From positions 248,001-312,000 of the forward strand of contig CBDCOW010000001.1 in NCBI GenBank assembly GCA_965219875.1: a stretch of DNA of 64,000 nucleotides. Direction: 5' to 3'. A model generated the notes under the pieces. The model was not told where the DNA came from, did not search any database, and saw only the letters and a list, made by a program, of their open reading frames with translations. The number at the start of each line of letters is the position of its first letter. The stretch's first letter is position 1. The stretch comes from DAOUKH01 sp965219875. Lineage in GTDB: Bacteria > Chloroflexota > Dehalococcoidia > SHYB01. The position numbers were made by a program, and so were the translations under genes. Positions 53,090-61,673 of this stretch are shown here, piece after piece.

Positions 53090-53460
53090 GCGGGCTTCGA
53101 TGGCCTTTGGTGGTTGTTGGGGGGCCCCTCATCTCAATCTTCTCCCGGGGGGGAGACGTTTGCGTAACAGGGGGGACTGACCGTGAGGGGGCGGGCTTCG
53201 ATGACCCGTGGCGGTTGCGAGGGTGCCCCTCATCTCAATCTTCTCCCGTGGGGAGAAGAGGCAAGACCTCCCGGCCCCACCCATGCTTGCCCGCGGGCGG
53301 TTTTGCAGAGGTCTCCGGGGGGAGAAGAGGTAAGACCTCCCGGCCCCACCCCTCCGACGCCACCGAAGGGCGCCCCTGCGGGAAGGGATGGATTCCCGCG
53401 TGCGCGGGAATGACGGGTGTGGGCGGGTTTTGCAGAGGTCTCGGTGGGGAGAAGAGGGAA
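53090..53460. repeat. repeat field with tandem units and a dRS3-like palindrome
   Basis: The gene-free stretch 52921-53498 contains several repeats. A 13-base and a 24-base word recur 101 bases apart (53090/53191; 53124/53225). A 31-base word recurs at 53252 and 53321 with one change. A 17-base word recurs at 53299 and 53426. At 53392-53411 ATTCCC-N8-GGGAAT is a perfect palindrome like the neisserial dRS3 repeat. At 53368-53388 lies a piece of the interspersed repeat found at 12833 and 29429. Confidence 0.75.
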
Positions 53461-53464
53461 GAGT

Positions 53465-53497
53465 CTGCCCCTCGCCGCGAAGCTGAGCGCGTAGGCG
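53465..53497. repeat. 33-base direct repeat, right copy
   Basis: Copy of the 3' end of the oxidoreductase gene (52059-52091), here next to the end of the convergent hydrolase gene and in no coding frame of its own. Confidence 0.8.
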
Positions 53498-53498
53498 C

Positions 53499-54323
53499 CT
53501 AGCCCAGGGCTTTGCCGACGGCGCCGTTGAGGAAGTCGACGAGAATGTCGTTGACGGCCTTGGGGTTTTCCAGGGGGCCGAGGTGTCCGGCCTCGGGCAG
53601 CACCTCGCTGCGGACGATGGGGAGATGCTGGGCGAGGTACTTCGCGCCCTTCTGGAAGGCCCCGCCGTCGTGCTCGCCCACCGCCACGAGGGCGGGGACC
53701 TGAATCGCGCCGGACTCGATCTGTTCCTTCTGCGTCGGGCGGTCGTCCCGGGTCGAGCCGGTGAGGATGTGCCAGCTCTTGCCCGACCACGCGTCGACCA
53801 TGGCGCGAACTCTGGCCTCCTTGGCGGCGTAGTCCGGCGTGCCTTCCCAGACCATGTTCTTCACACGGCCCTCGACCCACTCGTCGGTCTTGCCCACCCT
53901 GCGGAAGCGTTCGGCCTGCTCGTCCATGTACTTCTGGAGGTTGGCCGAAATAGGGTCGCCGGAGACGCCGGCGGCCATGAAGACAACTGTTGTGGCGCGG
54001 CCGGGGTTGTTAAAGAGGTACTCCATGATGACGGTGGTGCCGACGGAGTGCCCGACGAACGAGGGCTTGGCGAGGTCCATCGTCTCGACGAAGGCAGAGA
54101 GGTCGCGGCCGAACGCCTTCCACGAATACTCGCCGTCGGGGGCCTCCGATCGCCCATGGCCGCGCAGGTCGATGCGTATGGCGCGGTAGTACTTGGCGAC
54201 CACTGGGACGACATCGTCGAAGATCCGGCCGTCGAGGGTGTGGCCGTGGACGAAGACGACGGGATGCCCCGAGCCCTGGGACTCGTAGTACATCTTGAAG
54301 CCGTTGACTTCGACGTGCGGCAT
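53499..54323 (-). CDS. alpha/beta-fold hydrolase
   Basis: 274 aa. VFVHGHTLDGRIFDDVV (oxyanion), IDLRGHGRSE, nucleophile elbow VGHSVGTT (Ser), acid candidate in LVAVGEHDGGAF, and His in LPEAGHLGPLENP. Standard length for the family. The ATG at 54323 is chosen because the fold starts there; a longer open frame upstream is antisense to nothing useful but overlaps the ThDP gene. It follows that gene by 17 bases on the same strand, and the product of one may feed the other. Confidence 0.9.
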   Translation of the reverse strand: MPHVEVNGFKMYYESQGSGHPVVFVHGHTLDGRIFDDVVPVVAKYYRAIRIDLRGHGRSEAPDGEYSWKAFGRDLSAFVETMDLAKPSFVGHSVGTTVIMEYLFNNPGRATTVVFMAAGVSGDPISANLQKYMDEQAERFRRVGKTDEWVEGRVKNMVWEGTPDYAAKEARVRAMVDAWSGKSWHILTGSTRDDRPTQKEQIESGAIQVPALVAVGEHDGGAFQKGAKYLAQHLPIVRSEVLPEAGHLGPLENPKAVNDILVDFLNGAVGKALG

Positions 54324-54340
54324 CCGGTGCTTCGCTTCGC

Positions 54341-55999
54341 CTAGGAGACGCGGCGCTGCGACCTGCCGGGCATCGTGCCGTAGCTGATCTCGGGGTCGGT
54401 GACGACGTCCAAGCAGGCGGGGAGGCCGGAGGCGAAGGCGCGTTCGAGGGCGGGGCGGATGTCCTCGGGCCTTTCGACGCGCTCGCCGTATCCGCCCATC
54501 GCCTCGACGATCTTGCCGTATTGGGTCTCCTGCGAGAGGTCGCAGCCGAGGGCGCGGCCATAGGCGCGCTTCACGCCGTGGATCGTCTGCGCCCAGCCGC
54601 CGTTGTTGGCGACGACGGAGACGACGGGCAACTTGAAGCGGACCATGGTCTCCATGTCCATGCCGTTGAGGCCGAAGCCGCCGTCGCCGTTGAGCAGGAG
54701 GACCTGTTTGCCGGGGCGGGCGAGCTGGGCCGCCATGGCGAAGCCGGTGCCGACGCCGAGGCAGCCGAATTGGCCGGGGTCGAGCCAGTGGCCGGGCTCG
54801 TGGATGGGGATGCCGCGGGCGCCGAAGGTGACGATGTCGCCGCCGTCGCCGACGACGGTCGCGTCGCGGTCGAGGAACTTGCGGATCTCGCCGACGAGGC
54901 GCATGGGATGAATCGGCGACTGGTTCGTCTCCATCAGCTCGAGGTCGTGGGTGCGGAAGCCCATCTCGTCTTCGTGGACCTTGTCCACCCAATCGCCCGA
55001 CGCCTCGAAACCCGCACCGGGCAGCGCGTCGAGTATCTGCTCCATGATGAGCCGGGCGTTGCCGACGAGGCCGACGTCGTTGCCCCGGTTGCGGCCGATC
55101 TCCCGTGGATCGGACATGATGTGAATCAGCTTCGTCTCGTCGGGGATCAGGGTGTTGCGCCCGAAGCTCATGCGGAAATCGATGGGCACGCCGATCAGCA
55201 GCACGAGGTCGGCCTGGGTCAGCGCGAAGCGGCGCGACTGCGCGCCGAACTGCGGGTGCTCGGGCGAGATCGAGCCGCGGCCCATACCGTTGAGGAAGAC
55301 AGGCGCCTTGATCGTCTCGATGAACTCGCGGAGCGTGGCCGCGCCCTCGGTCCACCACACGTCGCTCCCCGCCATGACGACGGGGCGCTTGGCGTTCTTC
55401 AGCAGCCGCGCCGCCTCGTTGATGAGCTCGGGGTCGCCGGGGATGCGGGCACTGGTGCGGTAGTTGGTGGGGAAGTGGACCTTGGACTCCTCGACCTTGG
55501 CGTTGAGCACGTCGTTGGGGAACTCGAGGTAGCTGGGCCCCATGCGTCCCGTGGTCGACCACCGAAAGGCGGTGGCCACGTAGTCGGGGATGCGGTTGGT
55601 GAGGGCGCAGCGCTCCGAGAAGTTGGAGACCGACCGCATGAGGGTCACGCTGTCGAAGTCCTGGAGGCCGCCCATGAGCTGGTCTTTGACGCCGCTGTTG
55701 CTGCCGATGCAGATCATGGGGCTGGGGGCCTGGAAGGCGTTGGCCATCGCGGTCACGGTGTCGGTGACGCCGGGGCCGGCGGTTACGACGGCGACGCCTG
55801 GGGTGCGCGTGACGCGCGACCAGCCCTCGGCGGCGTGGCCGGCGACCTGCTCGTGGCGCACGTCGATGATGTCGATGCCTTCGTCGGCGCAGCCTTCGAA
55901 GATGTTGTAGATGTGGCCGCCGTTGAGGGTGAAGATGTACCTCACGCCTTCGGCCTTCAACGCTTTCGCCACCAAGCGGCCGCCGCTAACTTCGCCCAT
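54341..55999 (-). CDS. thiamine pyrophosphate-dependent enzyme (acetolactate synthase-like)
   Basis: 552 aa. The pyrimidine domain has VRHEQVAGHAAEGWSRVTRTPGVAVVTAGPGVTDTV, including the catalytic Glu in RHEQ. A central FAD-type domain follows, with GSDVWWTEGA. The ThDP-binding GDGGFGLN ... NNGGW motif is near 435-470. Members include acetolactate synthase, oxalyl-CoA decarboxylase and similar carboligases; no small regulatory subunit is near, so a catabolic type is likelier. AAGCGAGG precedes the ATG; the -10 is at 56063. Confidence 0.92.
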   Translation of the reverse strand: MGEVSGGRLVAKALKAEGVRYIFTLNGGHIYNIFEGCADEGIDIIDVRHEQVAGHAAEGWSRVTRTPGVAVVTAGPGVTDTVTAMANAFQAPSPMICIGSNSGVKDQLMGGLQDFDSVTLMRSVSNFSERCALTNRIPDYVATAFRWSTTGRMGPSYLEFPNDVLNAKVEESKVHFPTNYRTSARIPGDPELINEAARLLKNAKRPVVMAGSDVWWTEGAATLREFIETIKAPVFLNGMGRGSISPEHPQFGAQSRRFALTQADLVLLIGVPIDFRMSFGRNTLIPDETKLIHIMSDPREIGRNRGNDVGLVGNARLIMEQILDALPGAGFEASGDWVDKVHEDEMGFRTHDLELMETNQSPIHPMRLVGEIRKFLDRDATVVGDGGDIVTFGARGIPIHEPGHWLDPGQFGCLGVGTGFAMAAQLARPGKQVLLLNGDGGFGLNGMDMETMVRFKLPVVSVVANNGGWAQTIHGVKRAYGRALGCDLSQETQYGKIVEAMGGYGERVERPEDIRPALERAFASGLPACLDVVTDPEISYGTMPGRSQRRVS

Positions 56000-56062
56000 G
56001 CGCGAGCCTCGCTTCCTTTTCCGGGGGCTTGCCGCCGGGCGCACCGGCGGCGGACGCGGGGT

Positions 56063-56068
56063 ATTGTA
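56063..56068 (-). promoter_or_regulatory. -10 element of the ThDP-enzyme gene
   Basis: Minus-strand TACAAT, 64 bases before the ATG at 55999. Confidence 0.4.
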
Positions 56069-56092
56069 GTCGAGCGCCGCCGGAGTGGGAAG

Positions 56093-56665
56093 CTAGCGGG
56101 CCGTGCGCCACGCGGCGATGTAGACCGAGAGCGCAGCGGCGAGGATCGTCCAGAGGTCGGGAGTCTTCCATACCCAGACGAGCTGCCCCGACAGCGTAAT
56201 GGTCGGCACAAGCCTCTCCGCCCAGAAGTGGGACAGCGCCGTCATGAACGGGGCGTCCCCGTACCAGTAGTGTAGGAGCACGTTGCCGGCGAAGAAGGCG
56301 AGCAGGGCGGCGGCACCGGCGACGTAGCGGAGATAGAGGACGGGCTTTCGCTTAGTGGCGCGCATCAGCCCTTCGCTGATGATGTAGCCGACGCCCGCGG
56401 CGGCAAAGATACTGAGGAAGCCGCGGAGCTCGCCGTTCACCAGCGCCCAGATGACACCCCCGGCGAGGGCCAGCCCCAACGCGGCGGCGGCGGCCGTGGC
56501 GTGCTCCCCGGCGTTCATGACCAGCATGGGGTTCTTGCGCACCTGCGCGCACGACTCGCAGCGAAAGCCTACCGGGGTTGCGACGGAGCAGCGCGGACAG
56601 ATGGGCTTGCCGCACTTGCCGCAGCCTAGCATGGTCTCAACCCGTGGGTGCGTGGCGCACTGCAT
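56093..56665 (-). CDS. membrane protein with N-terminal B-box-like zinc finger
   Basis: 190 aa. Residues 1-40 hold paired Cys/His (CATHPRVETMLGCGKCGKPICPRCSV ... CESCA), a zinc-ribbon/B-box module seen at the front of some membrane proteins. Then four hydrophobic segments (about 55-78, 82-105, 112-132, 170-185). No enzyme motif seen. It begins 5 bases after plsY, so it is the last gene of that operon. Confidence 0.8.
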   Translation of the reverse strand: MQCATHPRVETMLGCGKCGKPICPRCSVATPVGFRCESCAQVRKNPMLVMNAGEHATAAAAALGLALAGGVIWALVNGELRGFLSIFAAAGVGYIISEGLMRATKRKPVLYLRYVAGAAALLAFFAGNVLLHYWYGDAPFMTALSHFWAERLVPTITLSGQLVWVWKTPDLWTILAAALSVYIAAWRTAR

Positions 56666-56670
56666 CCGCT

Positions 56671-57648
56671 TTACCTCGGGCTACGCCGAGGGTCCTCCGG
56701 CGGGTACGGGGCCGGGTACGGCGGCGGTGGCGGCGGCGGGGACGGCGGCCGCGGCGGTGGCGGCGGTGGCGGCGGCGGAGCCGGGGGGAACGGTGGCGGC
56801 GGAGCCGGGGGCCGCGGCGGTGGTGGCGGAGCCGGGGGCCGCGGCGGTGGTGGTGGAGCCGGAGGCCGCGGCGGCGGAGCCGGGGGCCGCGGTGGCGGCG
56901 GAGCCGGAGGCTTCGGTGACGGAGGAGCCGGAGGCCGTGGCGGTCGCGGCCGGCGCGGCGATGGGGGCGGTGGAGACGAGTCATCCCCGGCGGGCTTGGT
57001 CTTGATCCCGCGACGCACCCACTCGTCCCGGTCTCTGACATCCCTATCGAAGAGGAGGCGGTAGAAGATGATGCGCTCGGACCACTTTTCGGGCAGTTCG
57101 TTGCCCAAGAGCCGCTTGAGGGCGATGACCAGGACCATGAGGCCAAGGCCCAGGATGTACGCCTCGCTTCGCTCCAGGAGCCAACTCCACATGGGAAGCA
57201 GCGCAGCGGAGAGGCCGAGGAAGAGGGGCACGCTGCTCCAGAACGCGATGCCGAAGAGCGCGATGATGGTAACGAGCAGCAGCTCCAAGCGGGCCATGGC
57301 GAGCATGACACCGAGGAGGATGCTCATGCCCCTTCCGCCCTTAAACCGGATCCATACCGACCAGTTGTGGCCCACAATGCAGGCGACGCCGGCGGCCATC
57401 TGCTGGCCGATTTCCAAGTCAACGGCCTGGGCCACCCAGATGGGAGCGGCGCCTTTGAGCACCTCCACCACGCCGATCGCGATCGCGATCCGGCGTCCTA
57501 CAAGGTGGGCCGCGTTGCTGGGACCTACGGAGCCGGAGCCGTAGTCCCGAAGGTCGACGCCCCGCATGGCCTTCACGACGAGGTGCGTCACCGGGATCGC
57601 GCCCCAGAAGTAGGCGGCGATGACGACGATGATCGCAACGGCGGTCAT
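56671..57648 (-). CDS. plsY: acyl-phosphate:glycerol-3-phosphate acyltransferase PlsY with long proline-rich tail
   Basis: 325 aa against about 200 for PlsY. The core (1-215) has the membrane helices and the family signatures: MRGVDLRDYGSGSVGPSNAAHLVGRR (usually GSGNxGATN), GHNWSVWIRFKGGRGMS (glycine-rich substrate loop). It uses acyl-phosphate to make lysophosphatidic acid. From residue about 225 to the end, over 100 residues are almost only Pro with Arg/Ala (PPAPPPPRPPAPP repeats), a cytoplasmic or periplasmic extension of unknown purpose, encoded by a GGCCGCGGCGGT-type minisatellite. Co-transcribed with fabZ upstream. Confidence 0.88.
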   Translation of the reverse strand: MTAVAIIVVIAAYFWGAIPVTHLVVKAMRGVDLRDYGSGSVGPSNAAHLVGRRIAIAIGVVEVLKGAAPIWVAQAVDLEIGQQMAAGVACIVGHNWSVWIRFKGGRGMSILLGVMLAMARLELLLVTIIALFGIAFWSSVPLFLGLSAALLPMWSWLLERSEAYILGLGLMVLVIALKRLLGNELPEKWSERIIFYRLLFDRDVRDRDEWVRRGIKTKPAGDDSSPPPPSPRRPRPPRPPAPPSPKPPAPPPPRPPAPPPRPPAPPPPPRPPAPPPPPRPPAPPPPFPPAPPPPPPPPPRPPSPPPPPPPYPAPYPPEDPRRSPR

Positions 57649-57687
57649 GGCGTCATGCCTCGGCGGTGCTCGGGGGAAGGCATCCGG

Positions 57688-58140
57688 CTACGCCGCCGCG
57701 TCCGGGGCGTTGGGCCGGTCGACGAGGGCAAAGGTGAGCCGCCCCTCGGCGGCGGTCTCCCCGTCGATGGACGCCCGCGCCGTCCCCTTGCCGATGGGGC
57801 CGCGCACCCGTTCGAGCGTGACTTCAAGATTGAGGGTCTCGCCGGGTACGACGGGCCGCTTGAACCTGAACCCGTCGATGCCCGCGAAGTAGGCGACCTT
57901 TTCGCGGTTCTGGGGGAGGGAGAGAATCGCCACGGAGCCCACCTGGGCCAGCGCCTCGACGATGAGGACGCCGGGGACGATGGGATTGCCGGGGAAGTGC
58001 CCCTGGAAGAAGGGTTCGTTGATGGTGAACTGCTTGAGGCCCGTGGCGCTCTTCCCGGCCTCGACTTCGAGGATCCGGTCCACCAACAGAAAGGGCGGCC
58101 GGTGGGGGATGATCTCCTGGATGGCGCGGGCATCGAGCAT
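57688..58140 (-). CDS. fabZ: 3-hydroxyacyl-[acyl-carrier-protein] dehydratase FabZ
   Basis: 150 aa hot-dog fold, standard length. IIPHRPPFLLVDRILEVEAG, the catalytic HFPGNPIVPGVLIVEALAQVG (His and Glu), and FKRPVVPGETL. Removes water from 3-hydroxyacyl-ACP in fatty-acid synthesis. It lies between a PHP phosphoesterase (6 bases upstream) and plsY, linking fatty-acid and phospholipid synthesis. Confidence 0.95.
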   Translation of the reverse strand: MLDARAIQEIIPHRPPFLLVDRILEVEAGKSATGLKQFTINEPFFQGHFPGNPIVPGVLIVEALAQVGSVAILSLPQNREKVAYFAGIDGFRFKRPVVPGETLNLEVTLERVRGPIGKGTARASIDGETAAEGRLTFALVDRPNAPDAAA

Positions 58141-58146
58141 GGGGGT

Positions 58147-58980
58147 CTAGCCGCCGGCGTTCCGGCTCATCGATCGCAGCGCCTCGACGGAGCTCGCCGG
58201 CGGGCCGGCGGCGCCAGGCAAGCGCTGGCCTTCGTAGTTGCCGTGGTAGTCGGAGCCGCCGCACGGGACTAGTCCGTGGGCCTCGGCGAGATTCTTGAAC
58301 CGCCGCTCGTCCTCCGGGCTGTAGGTCCCGTAATACACCTCCACCCCCTTGAGTCCCGCTTCCTTCATCGAGGGCAGCAGGCGCTCGACGCCCTTGGTGT
58401 AGACGGGGTGGGCGAGGACGGGAACGGCCCCGTTAGAGACGCCGAGCGCGATCGCCTCCTCGGGAATAAGCTTTTCGCGCTCGACATAGGCGGGGCCACC
58501 GCGGCCGATATATTTGTCGAACGCCTCTTGGTTGGTGGCGACATGGCCCGCCTCGATCAAGGCGCGGGCCACGTGGGGACGGCCCACGGAGGCGTCGCCG
58601 GCGATCTCAAGGACGCGCTCCCACGAGAGCGGCATGCCCAGGGCGGTGAGTTTCTCGACCATTCCTTTGCCGCGGGCGTAGCGCCCTTCGCGGAACCGGG
58701 CGAGCTCGGACTGGAAGCGGGCGTCGGACTTGTCGACGAAGTAGCACAGGATGTGCACTTCCGAGCCTTCGATGTCGGTGCTCAATTCGACGCCGTCGAT
58801 GAGGGTGAGGCCGGGATGCTTGGCGACTGCCTCGGCGGCCTCGGCGAGCCCCTCGGTCGTGTCATGATCGGTGACGGCGAAGGTCTTCACCCCTTGGGAG
58901 GCCACGAGGTCCACCAGCGCCGTCGGCGTCAGACGCCCGTCCGACCTCGTGGTGTGCATGTGCAGGTCTACGTCGGCCAT
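58147..58980 (-). CDS. PHP-domain metal-dependent phosphoesterase (TrpH/RNase AM-like)
   Basis: 277 aa. DLHMHTTRSDGRLTPTALVDL holds the HxH motif and second-shell acid; FAVTDHDTTEGL the next His/Asp; further metal residues in HILCYFVD, PVLAHPVY, and C-terminal GSDYHGNYEG. This resembles the YciV/TrpH subfamily known to be a 5'-3' exonuclease on short RNA or 5'-AMP-phosphatase. It is near rny and a YmdB-like gene, in keeping with RNA turnover. Confidence 0.9.
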   Translation of the reverse strand: MADVDLHMHTTRSDGRLTPTALVDLVASQGVKTFAVTDHDTTEGLAEAAEAVAKHPGLTLIDGVELSTDIEGSEVHILCYFVDKSDARFQSELARFREGRYARGKGMVEKLTALGMPLSWERVLEIAGDASVGRPHVARALIEAGHVATNQEAFDKYIGRGGPAYVEREKLIPEEAIALGVSNGAVPVLAHPVYTKGVERLLPSMKEAGLKGVEVYYGTYSPEDERRFKNLAEAHGLVPCGGSDYHGNYEGQRLPGAAGPPASSVEALRSMSRNAGG

Positions 58981-59043
58981 GCGTTCAGCTTACCTCTTTG
59001 CGTGCGGGGCGATGTCCATGGGCAGGCCCTGGGGCGGCGCGGG

Positions 59044-59811
59044 CTAGGCGACCTCTCTGTCGACGCGTTCGATGCTGCGGGCGAGGCCGGTCTCCTCGTC
59101 GACGTCGACGAGGACGGAGCTAAAGACGGCGGGACCGGAGGCCACCTGCAGCCGGACGTGCTGCTGGCCAAGGAACCGTTCGAGCACCTCTTCCACGGCG
59201 TTGCCGATGACGGAATCGCGCGGGCCGACCATGCCCACGTCGGAGACGAACGCGGTGCCCTTGGGGAGGACCCTGGCGTCGATGGTGCCCACGTGGGTAT
59301 GCGTACCCAGGACGGCGCTCACCCGGCCGTCGAGGTACCAGCCCAGCGCGCCGACTTCCGAGGTGGCCTCGGTGTGGCAATCGACGATGATGACCCTCGT
59401 GTCGGGGCCGACCTCCCCGAGGAGCTCGTCGATGGCGCGGAAGGGGTCGTCGACGTTGGCCAAGAAGACGCGGCCGATGATCTGCGTGACGAGTATGCCG
59501 TCTTGCAGCCAGTAGCCCTTGCCGGGGGCACGCGGCGGGTAGTTCATGGGGCGGATGAGGGGGTAGTCGCCTTCAAGATAGGGGACGATTTCTTTTTTTG
59601 CCCACGCGTGGTTGCCCGTGGTGATGACGTCGACGCCTGCGGCGTACAACTCTTGGGCGGTATCCGGCGTGAGGCCGACTCCGCCCGCGGCGTTCTCGCC
59701 GTTGACGATGACGAAGTCGAGGCTGAGGTCGCGGCGAAGCTCCGGGACGAGGGCGCGGACCGCGCGCCGGCCCGGCTTCCCTACGACGTCTCCGGCCATG
59801 AGGATACGCAT
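59044..59811 (-). CDS. YmdB-family metallophosphoesterase (TIGR00282)
   Basis: 255 aa. MRILMAGDVVGKPGRRAVR holds the Asp, NGENAAGGVGLT the Asn/Glu, TTGNHAWAKKE the His, and VDCHTEATSE plus GTHTHVGTID the rest of the di-iron centre. YmdB of Bacillus hydrolyses cyclic nucleotides and affects biofilm formation, and is encoded right after rny, as here. It is separated from rny by a hairpin terminator, so it may have its own promoter. Confidence 0.93.
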   Translation of the reverse strand: MRILMAGDVVGKPGRRAVRALVPELRRDLSLDFVIVNGENAAGGVGLTPDTAQELYAAGVDVITTGNHAWAKKEIVPYLEGDYPLIRPMNYPPRAPGKGYWLQDGILVTQIIGRVFLANVDDPFRAIDELLGEVGPDTRVIIVDCHTEATSEVGALGWYLDGRVSAVLGTHTHVGTIDARVLPKGTAFVSDVGMVGPRDSVIGNAVEEVLERFLGQQHVRLQVASGPAVFSSVLVDVDEETGLARSIERVDREVA

Positions 59812-59908
59812 GCTGGCGCGCCTACTCCGGGGCGATTTGGGGCATGGGGCCTCCCCGGCGCTTCAGTATACGGCCCGCCCCAGGCCCTGAAAAGGACGCT
59901 CCGCAAAC

Positions 59909-59943
59909 GAAGGGGGCGTGGGAGCTAACCCCACGCCCCCTTC
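59909..59943 (-). terminator. hairpin after rny
   Basis: GAAGGGGGCGTGGG and its complement form a perfect 14-base stem with a 7-base loop. It lies 21 bases after the rny stop. The T-run is short (GTTTG), so termination may be partial, allowing readthrough to the ymdB-like gene. Confidence 0.65.
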
Positions 59944-59963
59944 GGGACCGATGCGGACTCGGT

Positions 59964-61463
59964 TTACTTGGCGAGGCCGACAGCGCGGGTCTCGCGGACT
60001 ACGGTCACCTTGATTTGCCCAGGGTAGATCATCGTGTCTTGGATCTTCTGGGCCACGTCGTGAGCGAGCTTCGCGGCTTGGACGTCGTCGATCCTCTTGG
60101 GCTGGACCATGACGCGAACTTCACGGCCGGCTTGGATCGCGTACGCCTTCTCGACGCCGTCGAAGCTGGTGGCGGTTGCCTCGAGGTCCTGGAGGCGCTT
60201 CACGTACATCTCGGCGGTGTCGCGGCGGGCGCCGGGCCGTCCGCCGCTTATGGCGTCGGCGGCGGCGACGATGAACGCCTCGACGTTGACGCGGTCGTCG
60301 TCGTGGTGCTCCTCGATGGCGGCGGCGACTTCAGGGTTGATGCCGTACTTGCGGGCGATTTCGCCGCCGATCTCGGCGTGGCCGCCCTCCACCTCGTGGG
60401 TGAGCGCCTTGCCGAGGTCGTGGAGCAAGGCGCCCGCCTTGCAGACCTGGGTGTTGGCGCCGATCTCGGAGGCCATCATGCCCGCGAGGTGCGCCGCTTC
60501 GACGCTGTGCTTGAGGACGTTCTGGCCGTAGCTGGTGCGATAACGCAGCCGTCCGAGGAGCGCGGTAACCTCCGAGGAGAGGCCGAGCACGCCGGCGTCG
60601 ATGACCGCCTTCTCGCCGGCCTTGCGCATGCCCGTTTCGACCTCTTCGCGGGCCTTATTGACCATCTCCTCGATACGGGTGGGGTGGATCCGCCCGTCGA
60701 GCATAAGCTTCTGCACGGCGACCTTGGCCACCTCACGGCGGATGGGGTCGTAGCCGGAGAGCGTAACCGCTTCTGGCGTGTCGTCGATCACGAGGTCGAC
60801 GCCCGTCGCCTGTTCTAGGGCGCGGATGTTGCGCCCCTCGCGCCCTATGAGGCGCCCCTTCATGTCGTCGCTGGGGAGGGGGACCACGGAGACTGTGGTC
60901 TCAGAGACCACGTCCGAGGTCAGCCGCTGGATCGACAGCGCGATCGCCTTGCGGGCCTTCATGTCGGCCTCGTCGGCGATTCGGCGGTCGATCTCGTGGA
61001 TCTTCTTGGCCGCTTCGAGCTCTAGCTCGTTCTCGACGCTCCTGAATAGCTCGGCAAGCGCATCTTCCTTGGAGAGACCGGAGACGCGTTCCAACTCGGC
61101 CACCTGTTGGCCACGCGATTTCTCTAGTTCCGTTCGCAGGTCTTCTAGCCCGCGGTCCTTCTCTCTGAGCTCTCGCTCTTTTCGGTCGGCGCCATCGATC
61201 TTGCGGTCGAGGGCGTCCTCTTTCTGGGCGATGCGCCGCTCTTGTCGTTGAACGTCTTGTCTACGCTCTTTGTACTCGGCCTCGGCGGAGGAACGGGTCT
61301 TGTTCGCCTCGGCGCGCGCCTCTTTGACGAGTTGCTCGCGCCGGCCCTCCGCCTTGTTGACGATCCCTTCAGCCTGCCGTTCAGCGGCCTCGACTTTCTT
61401 AGCCAGCCCCCCGGTCACCAGCGCCACGAATCCTTCGATGACGCGGCTAATTGGGTTAGCCAA
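59964..61463 (-). CDS. rny: ribonuclease Y
   Basis: 499 aa. Order: coiled coil (about 20-180, KKVEAAERQAEGIV ... RGQQVAELERVSGLS), KH domain (GRLIGREGRNIRALEQATGVDLVIDD), HD domain (ALLHDLGKALTHEVEGGHAEIG, HHDDDR) with metal-binding His-Asp pairs. RNase Y starts mRNA decay. The usual N-terminal membrane helix is missing: before the coiled coil only IEGFVALVTGG is mildly hydrophobic. The TTG start is the only one available; an upstream frame is closed. A second role of this family as scaffold would need membrane binding. Confidence 0.93.
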   Translation of the reverse strand: MANPISRVIEGFVALVTGGLAKKVEAAERQAEGIVNKAEGRREQLVKEARAEANKTRSSAEAEYKERRQDVQRQERRIAQKEDALDRKIDGADRKERELREKDRGLEDLRTELEKSRGQQVAELERVSGLSKEDALAELFRSVENELELEAAKKIHEIDRRIADEADMKARKAIALSIQRLTSDVVSETTVSVVPLPSDDMKGRLIGREGRNIRALEQATGVDLVIDDTPEAVTLSGYDPIRREVAKVAVQKLMLDGRIHPTRIEEMVNKAREEVETGMRKAGEKAVIDAGVLGLSSEVTALLGRLRYRTSYGQNVLKHSVEAAHLAGMMASEIGANTQVCKAGALLHDLGKALTHEVEGGHAEIGGEIARKYGINPEVAAAIEEHHDDDRVNVEAFIVAAADAISGGRPGARRDTAEMYVKRLQDLEATATSFDGVEKAYAIQAGREVRVMVQPKRIDDVQAAKLAHDVAQKIQDTMIYPGQIKVTVVRETRAVGLAK

Positions 61464-61623
61464 CTTCTACCGTCCTTTCTTTACTGTCCCGTCGTTTCCT
61501 TCCGGTGTGGGCCTTTGGAAAGCCCAAAGTTTTCACCGCCATTATTAGCCCCGTCGATTTCGAGTGTCAAGGTTGGCGGATTTCGTCGGAACGGTTTCGT
61601 TGACAGAAGTCAACCGCCCTTCC

Positions 61624-61629
61624 TACAAT
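61624..61629 (+). promoter_or_regulatory. -10 element of the DUF35 gene
   Basis: TACAAT, 44 bases before the ATG at 61674. The remainder of 61464-61673 holds a GGGC/GCCC hairpin (61509-61525) in the rny leader and nothing else clear. Confidence 0.35.
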
Positions 61630-61673
61630 GCCCGCCTACTCAACCGATCCGGCGCGGCCCGCGAGGCGACCTG

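Noticed and set aside
53107..53502. Plus-strand ORF in the repeat field
   Set aside because: Composed of the repeated words and the duplicated gene end; no protein features.
54521..56275. 584-codon plus-strand frame opposite the ThDP enzyme
   Set aside because: Antisense shadow, no family features.
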